64,000 nt of DNA, from NCBI GenBank assembly GCA_050249695.1, contig JBFWQA010000004.1:206054-270053 (forward strand), written 5' to 3'. Below the pieces are notes generated by a model that was given only the letters and a program-made list of their open reading frames with translations, was not told the DNA's origin and made no database searches. Of the stretch, positions 1 through 8,018 are shown piece after piece. Position 1 is the stretch's first letter; the number at the start of each line of letters is the position of its first letter. Both the position numbers and the translations under genes were made by a program. This stretch comes from JACKJP01 sp050249695. GTDB taxonomy: Bacteria; Pseudomonadota; Alphaproteobacteria; Rhizobiales; Tepidamorphaceae.

Positions 1-406
1 TTTCGGCACGATGGGACACGGCAAGGCGGACTTCGCCACGCTGAAGCCCGCCGATACGCAGAAGAAGATCGACTATCCCAAACCCGACGGCGTGCTCACC
101 TTCGACAAGCTCTCCTCCGTCTTCCTGTCCAACACCAATCATGAGGAGGATCAGCCGGTCCACCTCAAGGTCAGGGACATGGCGCTGCAGGAGAGGTCCG
201 AGTGGGAGGTCTATGCCGGACCTTCCAGCCGCTATTGCCCGGCCGGCGTGTATGAGTGGGTCGGCGTGGAGGAGGGCGATCCGAAATTCGTGATCAACGC
301 GCAGAACTGCGTCCATTGCAAAACCTGCGACATCAAGGACCCCAACCAGAACATCAACTGGACGGTGCCGGAGGGTGGCGGCGGACCCAACTACCCGAAC
401 ATGTAG
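1..406 (+). CDS. Electron transfer flavoprotein-ubiquinone oxidoreductase, C-terminal part (5' end outside window)
   Basis: Only the last ~134 codons are present; the frame is open from base 2 to the TAG at 404-406. The segment holds the C-terminal ferredoxin-like domain of ETF-QO: a Cys in the SSRYCPAGVYEW segment, then NCVHCKTCDIKDPNQNINW, giving the four cysteines that bind one 4Fe-4S cluster. In this family the enzyme takes electrons from reduced ETF, fed by acyl-CoA dehydrogenases, and passes them through FAD and the iron-sulfur cluster to ubiquinone at the inner membrane. The protein ends PNYPNM, as is usual for ETF-QO, so the C-terminus is intact. Its electron donor gene etfB begins at the opposite edge of the window, and several dehydrogenases that would use it lie between. 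Confidence 0.95.
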   Translation, partial: FGTMGHGKADFATLKPADTQKKIDYPKPDGVLTFDKLSSVFLSNTNHEEDQPVHLKVRDMALQERSEWEVYAGPSSRYCPAGVYEWVGVEEGDPKFVINAQNCVHCKTCDIKDPNQNINWTVPEGGGGPNYPNM

Positions 407-555
407 GGCGAACAGGTCGGCGGACATGCGGGGTCTGTCGACGCCGGTTGCGGCACCGCCCCAATTGGGCCATGCTTCTTCATTCTAGTCGTGCTCGGCG
501 CCGCGTCGCCGTCGGCGCGCCTTCGGGATGATGATTGGGGAGACGATCGTTCTCT

Positions 556-2292
556 ATGCGGAATTCTGTCCTTCGCCGTACGGCCTTGGCCGCGCTGATC
601 AGTCTGGCGGGGCTGTTGCCTCTGCATCCGGCGGGGGCGGGAGAATCCGTCGAGCCCCTCGTCGGCCACACCTTTTCGGGCAATTACCTCGCCGGCCGGC
701 TCGCCTACAGCGTCAAGGATACGGTCGCCGCCGCGACCTTTTTCCGTAGCGCGCTGTCGCTCGACGACAGCACTGCGCTCTATGACGACACCTTGCGGCT
801 GGAGATGGAGGCCGGGCACGAGGAGCAGGCCGCCGCGCTCGCGCAACGGATGATCAAGAACGATCAGACGAACCGGCTCGCCCGCGTGGTCCTTGCTGTG
901 CGTGCGATGCGCAGCCGGCAATATGGCGAGGTGCGCAAGCATCTCGCCGAGACTTCGGGCAACCCGCTGGCCGATCTTACCGCCGGCCTCGTCACCGCAT
1001 GGACCTATGCCGGTGCCCGCGACGCCAAGGGTGTCGCCGCCGCGATCGACGCGATCGCCGAGAATGGCTCCAACGACATTGCCAAGCTCAAGGCCTACCA
1101 CGCCGGCCTCATCGCCGAGATGCTTGGCGACCGGCAAAAGGCCGAAGCGCAATATGCCAAGGCCTATGATCCGGAGAACAAGGTATTGCGGGTCGCCCAG
1201 GCCTATGCGCGCGCGCTCATGGCCAACGGCAAGGCGGAGGCCGCCCGGGGCATCCTCAACGGGTTCAGCGAGGTGGTTCCGAGCCATCCGCTCATCGAGC
1301 AGGCGCTGGCCTCGGTCGCGGCCGGCCGGGTGCCGCAGAGCGATATACTGACCGCGCAGGACGGTGCGGCCGAGGTCTTCTACGGTCTCGGCGCGGCGCT
1401 CGGCCATGATGCCGCCGACGGTCTCGGCATGATCTATCTGCAGCTGTCCATGATGCTGAAGCCGGAGTTTCCGCTCGCCCTGCTCACGCTTGCCAACTAC
1501 CTGGAGGGCAATGAGGATTACGAGCGGGCCATCGAGGTCTATGACCGTGTGCCCCCGGCTTCGGCTCTCGCCTACAGCGTGGCGATTGCCCGCGCCCGCG
1601 ATCTGGCTGATCTGGACCGCGTGGACGAGGCGGTGGATGCGTTGAAGAAGCTCTCTTCGGCGGAGCCCGACAAACGCGAGGCGGCGGTCGCGCTGGGCGA
1701 TGTTCTGCGCGATGCCGAGCGCTTCGGAGAAGCCGCCGTCGCCTATTCGACTGCCATCGACCGGGCCGCGCCGATCGATCGGGGCAGCTGGGTCCTGTTC
1801 TATTTCCGGGGCATGTCCTACGAGCGCGCGAAGGACTGGCCCAAAGCCGAGGCCGATCTTGAAAAGGCCCTCGAACTGGAGCCGGACCACCCCTTCGTCC
1901 TGAACTATCTCGGCTATTCCTGGGTCGATCAGGGGCTTCACCTCGACAAGGCGCTGAAGATGATCGAGAAGGCCGTCGAACTGCGGCCCAATGACGGTTA
2001 TATCGTCGACAGTCTCGGCTGGGCCTACTACCGGCTCGGCCGTTGGGAGGAAGCGGTCACCCAGCTTGAGCGGGCGGTGCAGCTTCGTCCCCAGGACCCG
2101 ATCCTCAACGATCATCTGGGCGACGCCTACTGGCGGGCCGGCAGGCGGGTCGAGGCGCGGTTCCAGTGGAATCATGCGCGCGATCTCGACCCTGACGCAG
2201 ATACGCTGGCAGCGATTCTCAAGAAGATCGAAGCCGGCCTGCCCGATGACCCGGGAGCAACCCGCGCGGCCAAGAACGGCGATGGGAAATAA
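556..2292 (+). CDS. Exported tetratricopeptide-repeat protein
   Basis: A 578-residue protein. I choose the ATG at 556 because it gives an n-region with arginines followed by a hydrophobic stretch ending PAGAGE, a typical Sec signal peptide, and because GGGGAGA lies at 537-543; a TTG at 535 is in frame but adds nothing. The body is helical, and clear TPR units lie near the C-terminus, including YLGYSWVDQG, DSLGWAYYRLGRWEEAV and DHLGDAYWRAGRRVEAR, each followed by an L-x-P-x-D type turn. TPR arrays mediate protein-protein contacts; a periplasmic or outer-membrane assembly role is inference. The stop overlaps the ispE start by 11 bases, suggesting translational coupling. This TPR-ispE pairing is common in Hyphomicrobiales. 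Confidence 0.88.
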   Translation: MRNSVLRRTALAALISLAGLLPLHPAGAGESVEPLVGHTFSGNYLAGRLAYSVKDTVAAATFFRSALSLDDSTALYDDTLRLEMEAGHEEQAAALAQRMIKNDQTNRLARVVLAVRAMRSRQYGEVRKHLAETSGNPLADLTAGLVTAWTYAGARDAKGVAAAIDAIAENGSNDIAKLKAYHAGLIAEMLGDRQKAEAQYAKAYDPENKVLRVAQAYARALMANGKAEAARGILNGFSEVVPSHPLIEQALASVAAGRVPQSDILTAQDGAAEVFYGLGAALGHDAADGLGMIYLQLSMMLKPEFPLALLTLANYLEGNEDYERAIEVYDRVPPASALAYSVAIARARDLADLDRVDEAVDALKKLSSAEPDKREAAVALGDVLRDAERFGEAAVAYSTAIDRAAPIDRGSWVLFYFRGMSYERAKDWPKAEADLEKALELEPDHPFVLNYLGYSWVDQGLHLDKALKMIEKAVELRPNDGYIVDSLGWAYYRLGRWEEAVTQLERAVQLRPQDPILNDHLGDAYWRAGRRVEARFQWNHARDLDPDADTLAAILKKIEAGLPDDPGATRAAKNGDGK

Positions 2293-3160
2293 AGGTCTTG
2301 GCGGCGAGTTCGCGGCCGCCAAGGTCAACCTCGCCCTTCATGTCATAGGTCAGATCGCCGACGGCTATCACGAACTGGAAACGCTCGTCGTCTTCGCCGA
2401 TATCGGCGACCGGCTGAGCGTCGTCGATCACGAAGGCGCGGGCGACACTTTCGGCGTCAGCGGCCCCTTCGCAGCCGACGTGCCCGCCGGCGGCGGCAAT
2501 CTGGCCGTTGCCGCCCTGCGGGCGATGCGGCAGCTGGTCGACCTGCCGCCGCTCTCGCTCTCGCTGGAAAAGAACCTCCCCGTAGCGTCGGGCATGGGCG
2601 GCGGATCGGCGGATGCGGCCGCCACCCTCAGGGCACTGGCGCGGCGGACAGGGCTGCCGCTTGACGACCCCCGGCTCCAGCAATGCGCGCGTCAGCTGGG
2701 CGCCGACGTTCCCATGTGCCTTGCCTCGCGTCCGGCGATCGCCCGGGGGCGGGGGGAGCGCCTTTCCTTTCTGCCCGGCCTGCCGGCGCTGAGCGCGGTG
2801 CTTGTCAATCCCGGCGTCGGCGTTTCGACGCCGGACGTCTTTCGCGCGCTGCAACGCAGGGAAAATCCGCCGCTTCCGCCGCTGCCGGACCCCCTGAGCG
2901 CGGAATCGCTGATCGACTGGCTGCGCCAGACGAGAAACGACCTTGAAGCCCCTGCGGCCCGCATCGCCCCAAGGGTCGGCGAGGCAATCGAGGCGCTGGA
3001 CGCTCTCGATGGCTGCCTTCTGTCCCGGATGACCGGGTCGGGCGCGACATGCTTCGGGCTGTTTGCCGATGCTGATAGCGCCGGACGCGCCGCCGCGCGG
3101 CTGGCGGCGGCAAGGCCCGGCTGGTGGTGCAGATCCGCCGGACTTTTAGGGTATCAGTGA
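2282..3160 (+). CDS. ispE: 4-diphosphocytidyl-2-C-methyl-D-erythritol kinase
   Basis: A 292-residue GHMP-family kinase that phosphorylates CDP-methylerythritol in the MEP isoprenoid pathway. The N-terminal AKVNLALHVIGQ-x-DGYHELET signature binds substrate, and the glycine-rich ATP loop is PVASGMGGGSADAAA (about residues 97-111). A second conserved stretch, RMTGSGATCFGLF, lies near the C-terminus. The ATG at 2282 lies inside the last codons of the TPR gene, so the two are probably cotranslated. The stop runs 7 bases into the 3' end of the opposing polyprenyl synthase gene. Length is normal for the family (280-300). dxs, the first enzyme of the same pathway, is at 40.2 kb. Confidence 0.95.
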   Translation: MGNKGLGGEFAAAKVNLALHVIGQIADGYHELETLVVFADIGDRLSVVDHEGAGDTFGVSGPFAADVPAGGGNLAVAALRAMRQLVDLPPLSLSLEKNLPVASGMGGGSADAAATLRALARRTGLPLDDPRLQQCARQLGADVPMCLASRPAIARGRGERLSFLPGLPALSAVLVNPGVGVSTPDVFRALQRRENPPLPPLPDPLSAESLIDWLRQTRNDLEAPAARIAPRVGEAIEALDALDGCLLSRMTGSGATCFGLFADADSAGRAAARLAAARPGWWCRSAGLLGYQ

Positions 3161-4170
3161 ACGCGGCTGACGCAGAATGCCACCGCATCGAGCAGCGCGG
3201 CGCGATGTGGTCCTTCCGGGAAGATCGCCAGCGCGTCGGCGGCGATCGCGCCGTAGTGACGGGCGCGCTCCACCGTATCGTCGATCGCCTTGTGGCGCCG
3301 CAGCACCGCTATGGCGCGATCCAGATCCTCGTCGCTGACGTCCCGTTCGACGAGCGTTCGTTTCCAGAAGAGCCTCTCGTCCGGAGTGCCGCGCCGGTAG
3401 GCGAGCAGGACGGGCATCGTCACCTTGCCCTCGCGCAGATCGTCGCCCACCCGCTTTCCGAGCTGCTTCTGCTTGCCCGAATAGTCGAGGGCGTCGTCGA
3501 TCAGCTGGAAGGCAAGGCCGAGATTTGTGCCGAACGACCGCATCGCGGCGCGCTCTTCCGCGCCCTTGCCGGCGACGATCGGCCCGACTTCCGAAGCCGC
3601 CGAAAAAAGCGCCGCCGTCTTGGCGCGGATGACCGCGAGATATTCGTCCTCCGTCGTTGCGAGATTTTGCGCTGTCGTCAGCTGCATCACCTCGCCCTCG
3701 GCGATGATGGAGGCGGCCTGGGACAGGACGGCGAGAGCGTCGAGCGAGCCGACCTCGACCATCATCTGGAATGCCTGTCCGAGCAGGAAGTCGCCTACCA
3801 GAACGCTCGCCTGATTGCCCCAGACCATGCGCGCGGACGGCTTGCCGCGCCGCAGATCGCTCTCGTCGACCACGTCGTCGTGCAGCAGCGTCGCCGTGTG
3901 CATGAACTCGACGCTCGCGGCGAGCTTGACGTGACCCTCACCGGCATAGGCGCACATTTCCGCCGCGGCGATGGTCAGCATGGGACGCAGCCGCTTGCCG
4001 CCGGAATCGATCAGGTGTTTGGCGAGTTCGGGGATCAGTTCGACATCGGACCCGGCCTTTTCCAGGATAAGGGAATTGACCCTCGCCATGCCGGGCGCGA
4101 CGATGTCGCTGAGGGGCTTGAGCCCCCTTTCGGCACTGGCAGGATTCTCGAACGATATGACGACGGCCAA
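3154..4170 (-). CDS. ispB: All-trans polyprenyl diphosphate synthase (octaprenyl/decaprenyl type)
   Basis: A class I trans-prenyltransferase that builds the long isoprenoid tail of ubiquinone. With the start used here, the first Asp-rich motif DDVVD is at residues 98-102 and the second, DDALD, at 225-229. The GGKRLRP substrate site and the lid motif GDDLREGK are also present. The frame stays open to a TTG at 4230, but the TTG at 4170 is preceded by GGAGAA at 8 bases' spacing and gives a 338-residue protein, the usual family length. Chain length (C40, C45 or C50) cannot be read safely; C50 ubiquinone is usual in this order. The gene converges on ispE with a 7-base overlap and is divergent from the DUF2007 gene. 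Confidence 0.92.
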   Translation of the reverse strand: MAVVISFENPASAERGLKPLSDIVAPGMARVNSLILEKAGSDVELIPELAKHLIDSGGKRLRPMLTIAAAEMCAYAGEGHVKLAASVEFMHTATLLHDDVVDESDLRRGKPSARMVWGNQASVLVGDFLLGQAFQMMVEVGSLDALAVLSQAASIIAEGEVMQLTTAQNLATTEDEYLAVIRAKTAALFSAASEVGPIVAGKGAEERAAMRSFGTNLGLAFQLIDDALDYSGKQKQLGKRVGDDLREGKVTMPVLLAYRRGTPDERLFWKRTLVERDVSDEDLDRAIAVLRRHKAIDDTVERARHYGAIAADALAIFPEGPHRAALLDAVAFCVSRVH

Positions 4171-4268
4171 TTTCAGCTTTCTCCGGTTCGGGCTAGCGGC
4201 GACTTTAGGAGCGGCAGGCCTGTCCGGCAAGCCTGCGGCCTTGTTCCCGCGTGCGGCGGAATGGCGCC

Positions 4269-4484
4269 ATGATTGAGATCATGCGCAGCAACAACTTCGT
4301 CGAATTGTCGCTGGCGCAGTCGCTGCTGACCGAAGCCGGCATCGTCCATTTTCTGGCCGATCAGAACATGAGCATCATGGAAGGGTCGCTCGGTGTCCTG
4401 CCGCGCCGCCTGATGGTGGAGCGCGCGCGCGCCGAAGAGGCTCGAAAGATATTGCGCGACGCCGATATCAACGATGTCGTCTGA
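4269..4484 (+). CDS. DUF2007 family small protein
   Basis: A 71-residue protein whose pattern (an early E-[IL]-x-R-[ST]-N-[ND], then LTEAGIVHFLADQNMSIMEGSLGVLPRRLMV) is that of DUF2007, sometimes called putative signal-transducing protein, a fold related to the PII-like ferredoxin sandwich. No catalytic residues are evident and the molecular role is not established. The ATG at 4269 is chosen over a GTG at 4251 because family members start two or three residues before the conserved E-I/L segment. It overlaps the following methyltransferase gene by 11 bases, so the two are very likely cotranscribed; this pairing is widespread in Hyphomicrobiales. Confidence 0.85.
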   Translation: MIEIMRSNNFVELSLAQSLLTEAGIVHFLADQNMSIMEGSLGVLPRRLMVERARAEEARKILRDADINDVV

Positions 4485-5241
4485 AGGGCCGGCGACCAGC
4501 GTGGACGCCTTCCTCGGCGGCCGTCTGACGATCCGGCAGCCGCGGCGCGGCCATCGCGCCGGCATCGACGCGGTCCTGCTGGCGGCGGCGTGTCCCGCAC
4601 GCCCCGGTGACCATATCGCCGATCTCGGCGCCGCCACCGGCGTTGCGGGGCTCTGCATCCTCTCGCGCATCGAAGGTACGAAGGCGACGTTGATTGAGAT
4701 CGACGCGGAGGCGGCCGCGCTCGCGCGCGCCAATGTCGCGCTCAACGCCATGCAGGATCGAGCCTTCGTCTTCGATCAGGATCTGACGGCCAGAGGCGCC
4801 GCGGCGGCATGCGGTTTCGCGCGGCCGGGGGCCGATCATGTTGTCGCCAACCCGCCCTTCGAGGAAGTCGGCAGGACGCGGCTCTCGCCGGTTGAAAGCC
4901 GCGCGCGCGCCCATGCCGCAGATCCCGGCATGCTGGAAGACTGGACGCGCTTCGCCGCGTCAATTCTCAAACCGAAGGGAACATTCACGATCATTCATCG
5001 CACCGATGCGCTCCGCGCCGTCCTCACGGCGCTTGGGCCCCGCTTCGGCGCGCTGAGGGTGAAGCCGGTGCATCCGCGTTCCGGCTTGCCGGCGACGCGC
5101 ATTCTCGTTCGCGGCGAGAAAGGATCGCGCGCCCCGCTGCATATCCTGCCACCGCTCATTCTTCACGGCGGCGAGGGGCATGGTTTTCTGGAGGAGCCGG
5201 AAGCGCTCCTGCGGCGTGGCGCGGCGCTGGGCCTCGATTGA
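4474..5241 (+). CDS. SAM-dependent N6-adenine methyltransferase, TrmN6-like
   Basis: A 255-residue class I methyltransferase of the COG4123 group, whose E. coli member methylates A37 of tRNA1(Val). The SAM-binding motif I is DLGAATGVAGL (residues 50-60), an acidic residue follows the second strand (IEID), and the N6-amino catalytic motif is NPPF (126-129). The early segment RRGHRAGIDAVLLAA is characteristic of this group and supports the family call. The exact tRNA target here is inference. The gene overlaps the DUF2007 gene upstream, and a peptidase gene follows after 74 bases. Confidence 0.85.
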   Translation: MSSEGPATSVDAFLGGRLTIRQPRRGHRAGIDAVLLAAACPARPGDHIADLGAATGVAGLCILSRIEGTKATLIEIDAEAAALARANVALNAMQDRAFVFDQDLTARGAAAACGFARPGADHVVANPPFEEVGRTRLSPVESRARAHAADPGMLEDWTRFAASILKPKGTFTIIHRTDALRAVLTALGPRFGALRVKPVHPRSGLPATRILVRGEKGSRAPLHILPPLILHGGEGHGFLEEPEALLRRGAALGLD

Positions 5242-5315
5242 TCTGACGCTTGCAGCCGGCGGTTCCCGGCCCCATCTTGCTCAGGATCGAATGCAAGGAT
5301 GAAACAAGGAGCCGC

Positions 5316-6173
5316 ATGGCCGACTTCCTCAGAAATCTTGTCCCCGCCCGCTACCGGTCCGATGTCACGATCGTACCGGTCGTCCGCATGGACGGAGTGA
5401 TCGCCACGTCCAGTCCGATGCGGCAGACCGTGTCGCTGGCCTCGCTCGCAGGCCCGCTGGAAAAGGCGTTCAAGATCAAGCAGGCGCCGGCGGTGGCGCT
5501 GGTCATCAATTCCCCCGGCGGTTCGCCCGTCCAGTCGCATCTGATCTTCCGCCGCGTGCGCGATCTGGCCGAGGAGCACGGCAAGACGGTGCACGTTTTC
5601 GTCGAGGATGTGGCGGCGTCCGGCGGCTACATGATCGCGCTCGCCGGCGACGAGATCGTTGTCGATCCGAGTTCCATCGTCGGTTCGATCGGCGTGATCT
5701 CGGCGGGGTTCGGCTTCGACCGGGCGATCGAGAAACTCGGCATCGACCGGCGCGTCTACACCGCCGGCGAAAAGAAGATGATGCTCGACGCGTTCCAGCC
5801 GGAGAGGCCGGACGAAATCAAGCGGCTGAAGGCGCTGCAGAAGGATATTCATGATCTCTTTGCCGGGATGGTGGCGGATCGGCGCGCGGGCAAGCTCAAG
5901 GATGGCGGCAAGGGGCTCTTCACCGGCGAGTTCTGGACGGGCATGAAGGGCGTCGAACTCGGCCTCGTGGACGCCATCGGCGACATGCGATCCACGCTGC
6001 GCCGCCGCTATGGCGACAAGGTGAAGCCGGTGCTGATACAGCAGCGCGGGCTCGGTCTGCTCGGTCTGCTGCGCCGCGCGCCGCGCATCGAAGGCGACAT
6101 GGCGGCCTCCGTCGGCGCCGGCCTCATCGGTGCGCTGGAAGAGCGCGGCTGGTGGTCGCGATACGGGCTCTAG
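5316..6173 (+). CDS. S49 family serine peptidase (SohB/SppA-like)
   Basis: A 285-residue peptidase of the signal-peptide-peptidase A clan. The oxyanion motif SPGG (66-69), the nucleophile Ser102 in VAASGGYMIALA, and a candidate catalytic Lys at 153 or 154 in YTAGEKKMM fit the Ser-Lys dyad of SohB-type enzymes. There is no signal peptide or obvious membrane span, unlike E. coli SppA and SohB, so it may act in the cytoplasm or at the inner face of the membrane. I chose the ATG at 5316, preceded by AAGGAG four bases upstream, over an in-frame upstream open stretch from 5250. A small membrane protein gene follows after 7 bases. Confidence 0.88.
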   Translation: MADFLRNLVPARYRSDVTIVPVVRMDGVIATSSPMRQTVSLASLAGPLEKAFKIKQAPAVALVINSPGGSPVQSHLIFRRVRDLAEEHGKTVHVFVEDVAASGGYMIALAGDEIVVDPSSIVGSIGVISAGFGFDRAIEKLGIDRRVYTAGEKKMMLDAFQPERPDEIKRLKALQKDIHDLFAGMVADRRAGKLKDGGKGLFTGEFWTGMKGVELGLVDAIGDMRSTLRRRYGDKVKPVLIQQRGLGLLGLLRRAPRIEGDMAASVGAGLIGALEERGWWSRYGL

Positions 6174-6180
6174 GTCTGGC

Positions 6181-6378
6181 ATGCCGCAGCTTCTCGTCAT
6201 CATCATCGTCGCGGTGATCGCGATCTGGGCCTTCCGCTTCCTGCGTGCCGAACAGCGGCGTGTCGGCAAGATGCTCGACCGGCAGGATCGGCTGCGCCGT
6301 CCCGGCGGCGGCGTCGATCTCGTCTATGACGAGAAGACCGGCGAATACCGGCCGCGCGGGGAAAGCGACGGCTCTTGA
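6181..6378 (+). CDS. Small single-pass membrane protein, unknown function
   Basis: A 65-residue protein with one N-terminal hydrophobic helix (LLVIIIVAVIAIWAF, residues 4-18) followed by a basic cytoplasmic tail with RAEQRRVGKMLDRQDRLRR and an acidic C-terminus. I do not recognise a family function. The gene starts 7 bases after the S49 peptidase stop and precedes glyQ by 58 bases on the same strand, so it is probably cotranscribed with the peptidase. A partner or anchor role for the soluble peptidase is speculation from position only. Confidence 0.7.
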   Translation: MPQLLVIIIVAVIAIWAFRFLRAEQRRVGKMLDRQDRLRRPGGGVDLVYDEKTGEYRPRGESDGS

Positions 6379-6436
6379 CCGCCGGCGGTCTTGCCCGATA
6401 GAGGCAAGGGCCTCGTTACGCGCGATCAGGAAAATC

Positions 6437-7372
6437 ATGGCCGATACCAGCCTCGCCCCGCATATGGACCCGAAGCGGTCTTTTCAGGCGCTGATCCTGA
6501 CGCTGCACCGCTATTGGGCCGACTATGGCTGCGTCATCCTCCAGCCCTACGACATGGAAGTCGGCGCCGGCACGTTCCATCCGGCGACGACCCTGCGCTC
6601 GCTCGGACCGAAACACTGGATGGCGGCCTATGTGCAGCCCTCGCGGCGGCCGAAGGACGGCCGGTATGGCGAGAACCCCAACCGGCTCCAGCACTACTAT
6701 CAGTATCAGGTGATCCTGAAGCCATCGCCGTCCGACATTCAAGATCTCTACCTCAAGAGCCTCTATGCCATCGGCATCGACCCGAAAAACCACGACATCC
6801 GCTTTGTCGAGGACGATTGGGAAAGCCCGACGCTGGGCGCCTGGGGACTGGGCTGGGAAGTCTGGTGCGACGGGATGGAAGTCTCGCAGTTCACCTACTT
6901 CCAGCAGGTCTGCGGCATCGATTGCCACCCGGTTTCGGGCGAACTGACCTACGGGCTGGAGCGCCTGGCCATGTATGTGCAGGGCGTCGACAACGTCTAC
7001 GACCTGAATTTCAACGGCCGCGACGGCGCGGAAAAAGTGTCCTATGGCGATGTATTCCTGCAGGCCGAGCAGGAATATTCCCGGCATAATTTCGAGTTCG
7101 CCAATACCGAGATGCTGTTCCGCCGCTTCGCCGACGCGGAGGCCGAGTGCCGGGCGCTGCTCGGCGCCGGCGCGCCGGTGAGCGAAGGCGGGCATCATCA
7201 GCTGGTGCTGCCGGCCTACGATCAGGCGATCAAGGCGAGCCATGCCTTCAACCTGCTCGATGCGCGCGGCGCGATTTCCGTCACCGAACGGCAGAACTAC
7301 ATCCTGCGCGTGCGCGAACTCGCCAAGGCCTGCGGCGAGGCCTTCCGGCAGACGGAAGCGGGCGGGGCCTGA
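6437..7372 (+). CDS. glyQ: Glycine--tRNA ligase alpha subunit
   Basis: The 311-residue alpha subunit of the heterotetrameric bacterial glycyl-tRNA synthetase, which carries the class II catalytic core that activates glycine. Diagnostic segments include WADYGCVILQPYDMEVGAGT, HPATTLRSLGP, QPSRRPKDGRYGENPNR and DDWESPTLGAWGLGWEVW. The ATG at 6437 follows CAGGAAAA. The beta subunit gene glyS is not next to it: lemA and two DUF2207 genes (7.45-10.74 kb) separate the pair on the same strand, which is unusual for an obligate complex and would affect stoichiometry if all are read from one promoter. Confidence 0.97.
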   Translation: MADTSLAPHMDPKRSFQALILTLHRYWADYGCVILQPYDMEVGAGTFHPATTLRSLGPKHWMAAYVQPSRRPKDGRYGENPNRLQHYYQYQVILKPSPSDIQDLYLKSLYAIGIDPKNHDIRFVEDDWESPTLGAWGLGWEVWCDGMEVSQFTYFQQVCGIDCHPVSGELTYGLERLAMYVQGVDNVYDLNFNGRDGAEKVSYGDVFLQAEQEYSRHNFEFANTEMLFRRFADAEAECRALLGAGAPVSEGGHHQLVLPAYDQAIKASHAFNLLDARGAISVTERQNYILRVRELAKACGEAFRQTEAGGA

Positions 7373-7451
7373 CCGCGCCTTTCCTGTCGACCCGGCTCAA
7401 GCTTTCCGCAATAATCCGCTCAACCGGAATTCCAGCCGCGGGGGTCAGGTC

Positions 7452-8012
7452 ATGACCGGAATGATTCTGCTCGTCATCGTCGTCGTCGTCGCGCTCTATG
7501 GCGTCGTCCTCTACAATCGGCTCGTCAAGCTGCGCCAGATGGTCAGCGAGGGCTGGAGCGGCATCGACGTGCAGCTCAAGCGCCGCACCGACCTCATCCC
7601 CAACCTTCTGGAAAGCGTGAAGGGCTACATGACCCACGAGCGCGGGGTGCTTGAGGAAGTCACGCGGCTGCGCGGTCAGGCGCAGGCGGCCTCGAACGCC
7701 TCGCCGGAGGAACGCGCCAAGGTCGAGGGCGCGCTCTCCATGGCGCTCGGGCGGCTGCTGGCGGTGGTGGAGAACTATCCCGACCTGAAGGCCAACCAGA
7801 ACTTCCTCGACTTTCAGAACGCGCTGGAGGAAACCGAGAACGAGATTCAGCTGTCGCGCCGCTATTACAACGGCGCTGTGCGCAACAACAATGTGGCGGT
7901 GGAGTCCTTCCCCTCAAACCTTATCGCGCGCCAGTTCGGTTTTGCCTCGGCTGAATATTTCGAGATCGAGAACGCCGCCGACCGCGAAGTCCCCAAGGTT
8001 TCGTTCTCCTGA
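7452..8012 (+). CDS. lemA: LemA family membrane protein
   Basis: A 186-residue LemA protein: an N-terminal membrane helix (ILLVIVVVVALYGVVLYN, about residues 5-22), then the conserved QLKRRTDLIPNLLESVKGYM segment and the coiled helical body ending YYNGAVRNNNVAVESFPSN, FGFASAEYFEIE. LemA proteins face the periplasm and commonly travel with DUF2207 or TPM-domain proteins; their biochemical role is not settled. The ATG at 7452 follows GGTCAGGT. The stop lies 6 bases before the first DUF2207 copy, so the genes form one transcript. A diverged fragment of a second LemA coding sequence appears inside the next ORF at 8682-8741. Confidence 0.92.
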   Translation: MTGMILLVIVVVVALYGVVLYNRLVKLRQMVSEGWSGIDVQLKRRTDLIPNLLESVKGYMTHERGVLEEVTRLRGQAQAASNASPEERAKVEGALSMALGRLLAVVENYPDLKANQNFLDFQNALEETENEIQLSRRYYNGAVRNNNVAVESFPSNLIARQFGFASAEYFEIENAADREVPKVSFS

Positions 8013-8018
8013 TCGCCC

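Noticed and set aside
391..2328. A 645-codon open frame on the - strand opposite the TPR gene and the start of ispE
   Set aside because: Its translation is rich in Arg/Gly/His with no domain, and it is fully antisense to genes with clear TPR and GHMP motifs. It is a codon-bias shadow of GC-rich coding DNA.
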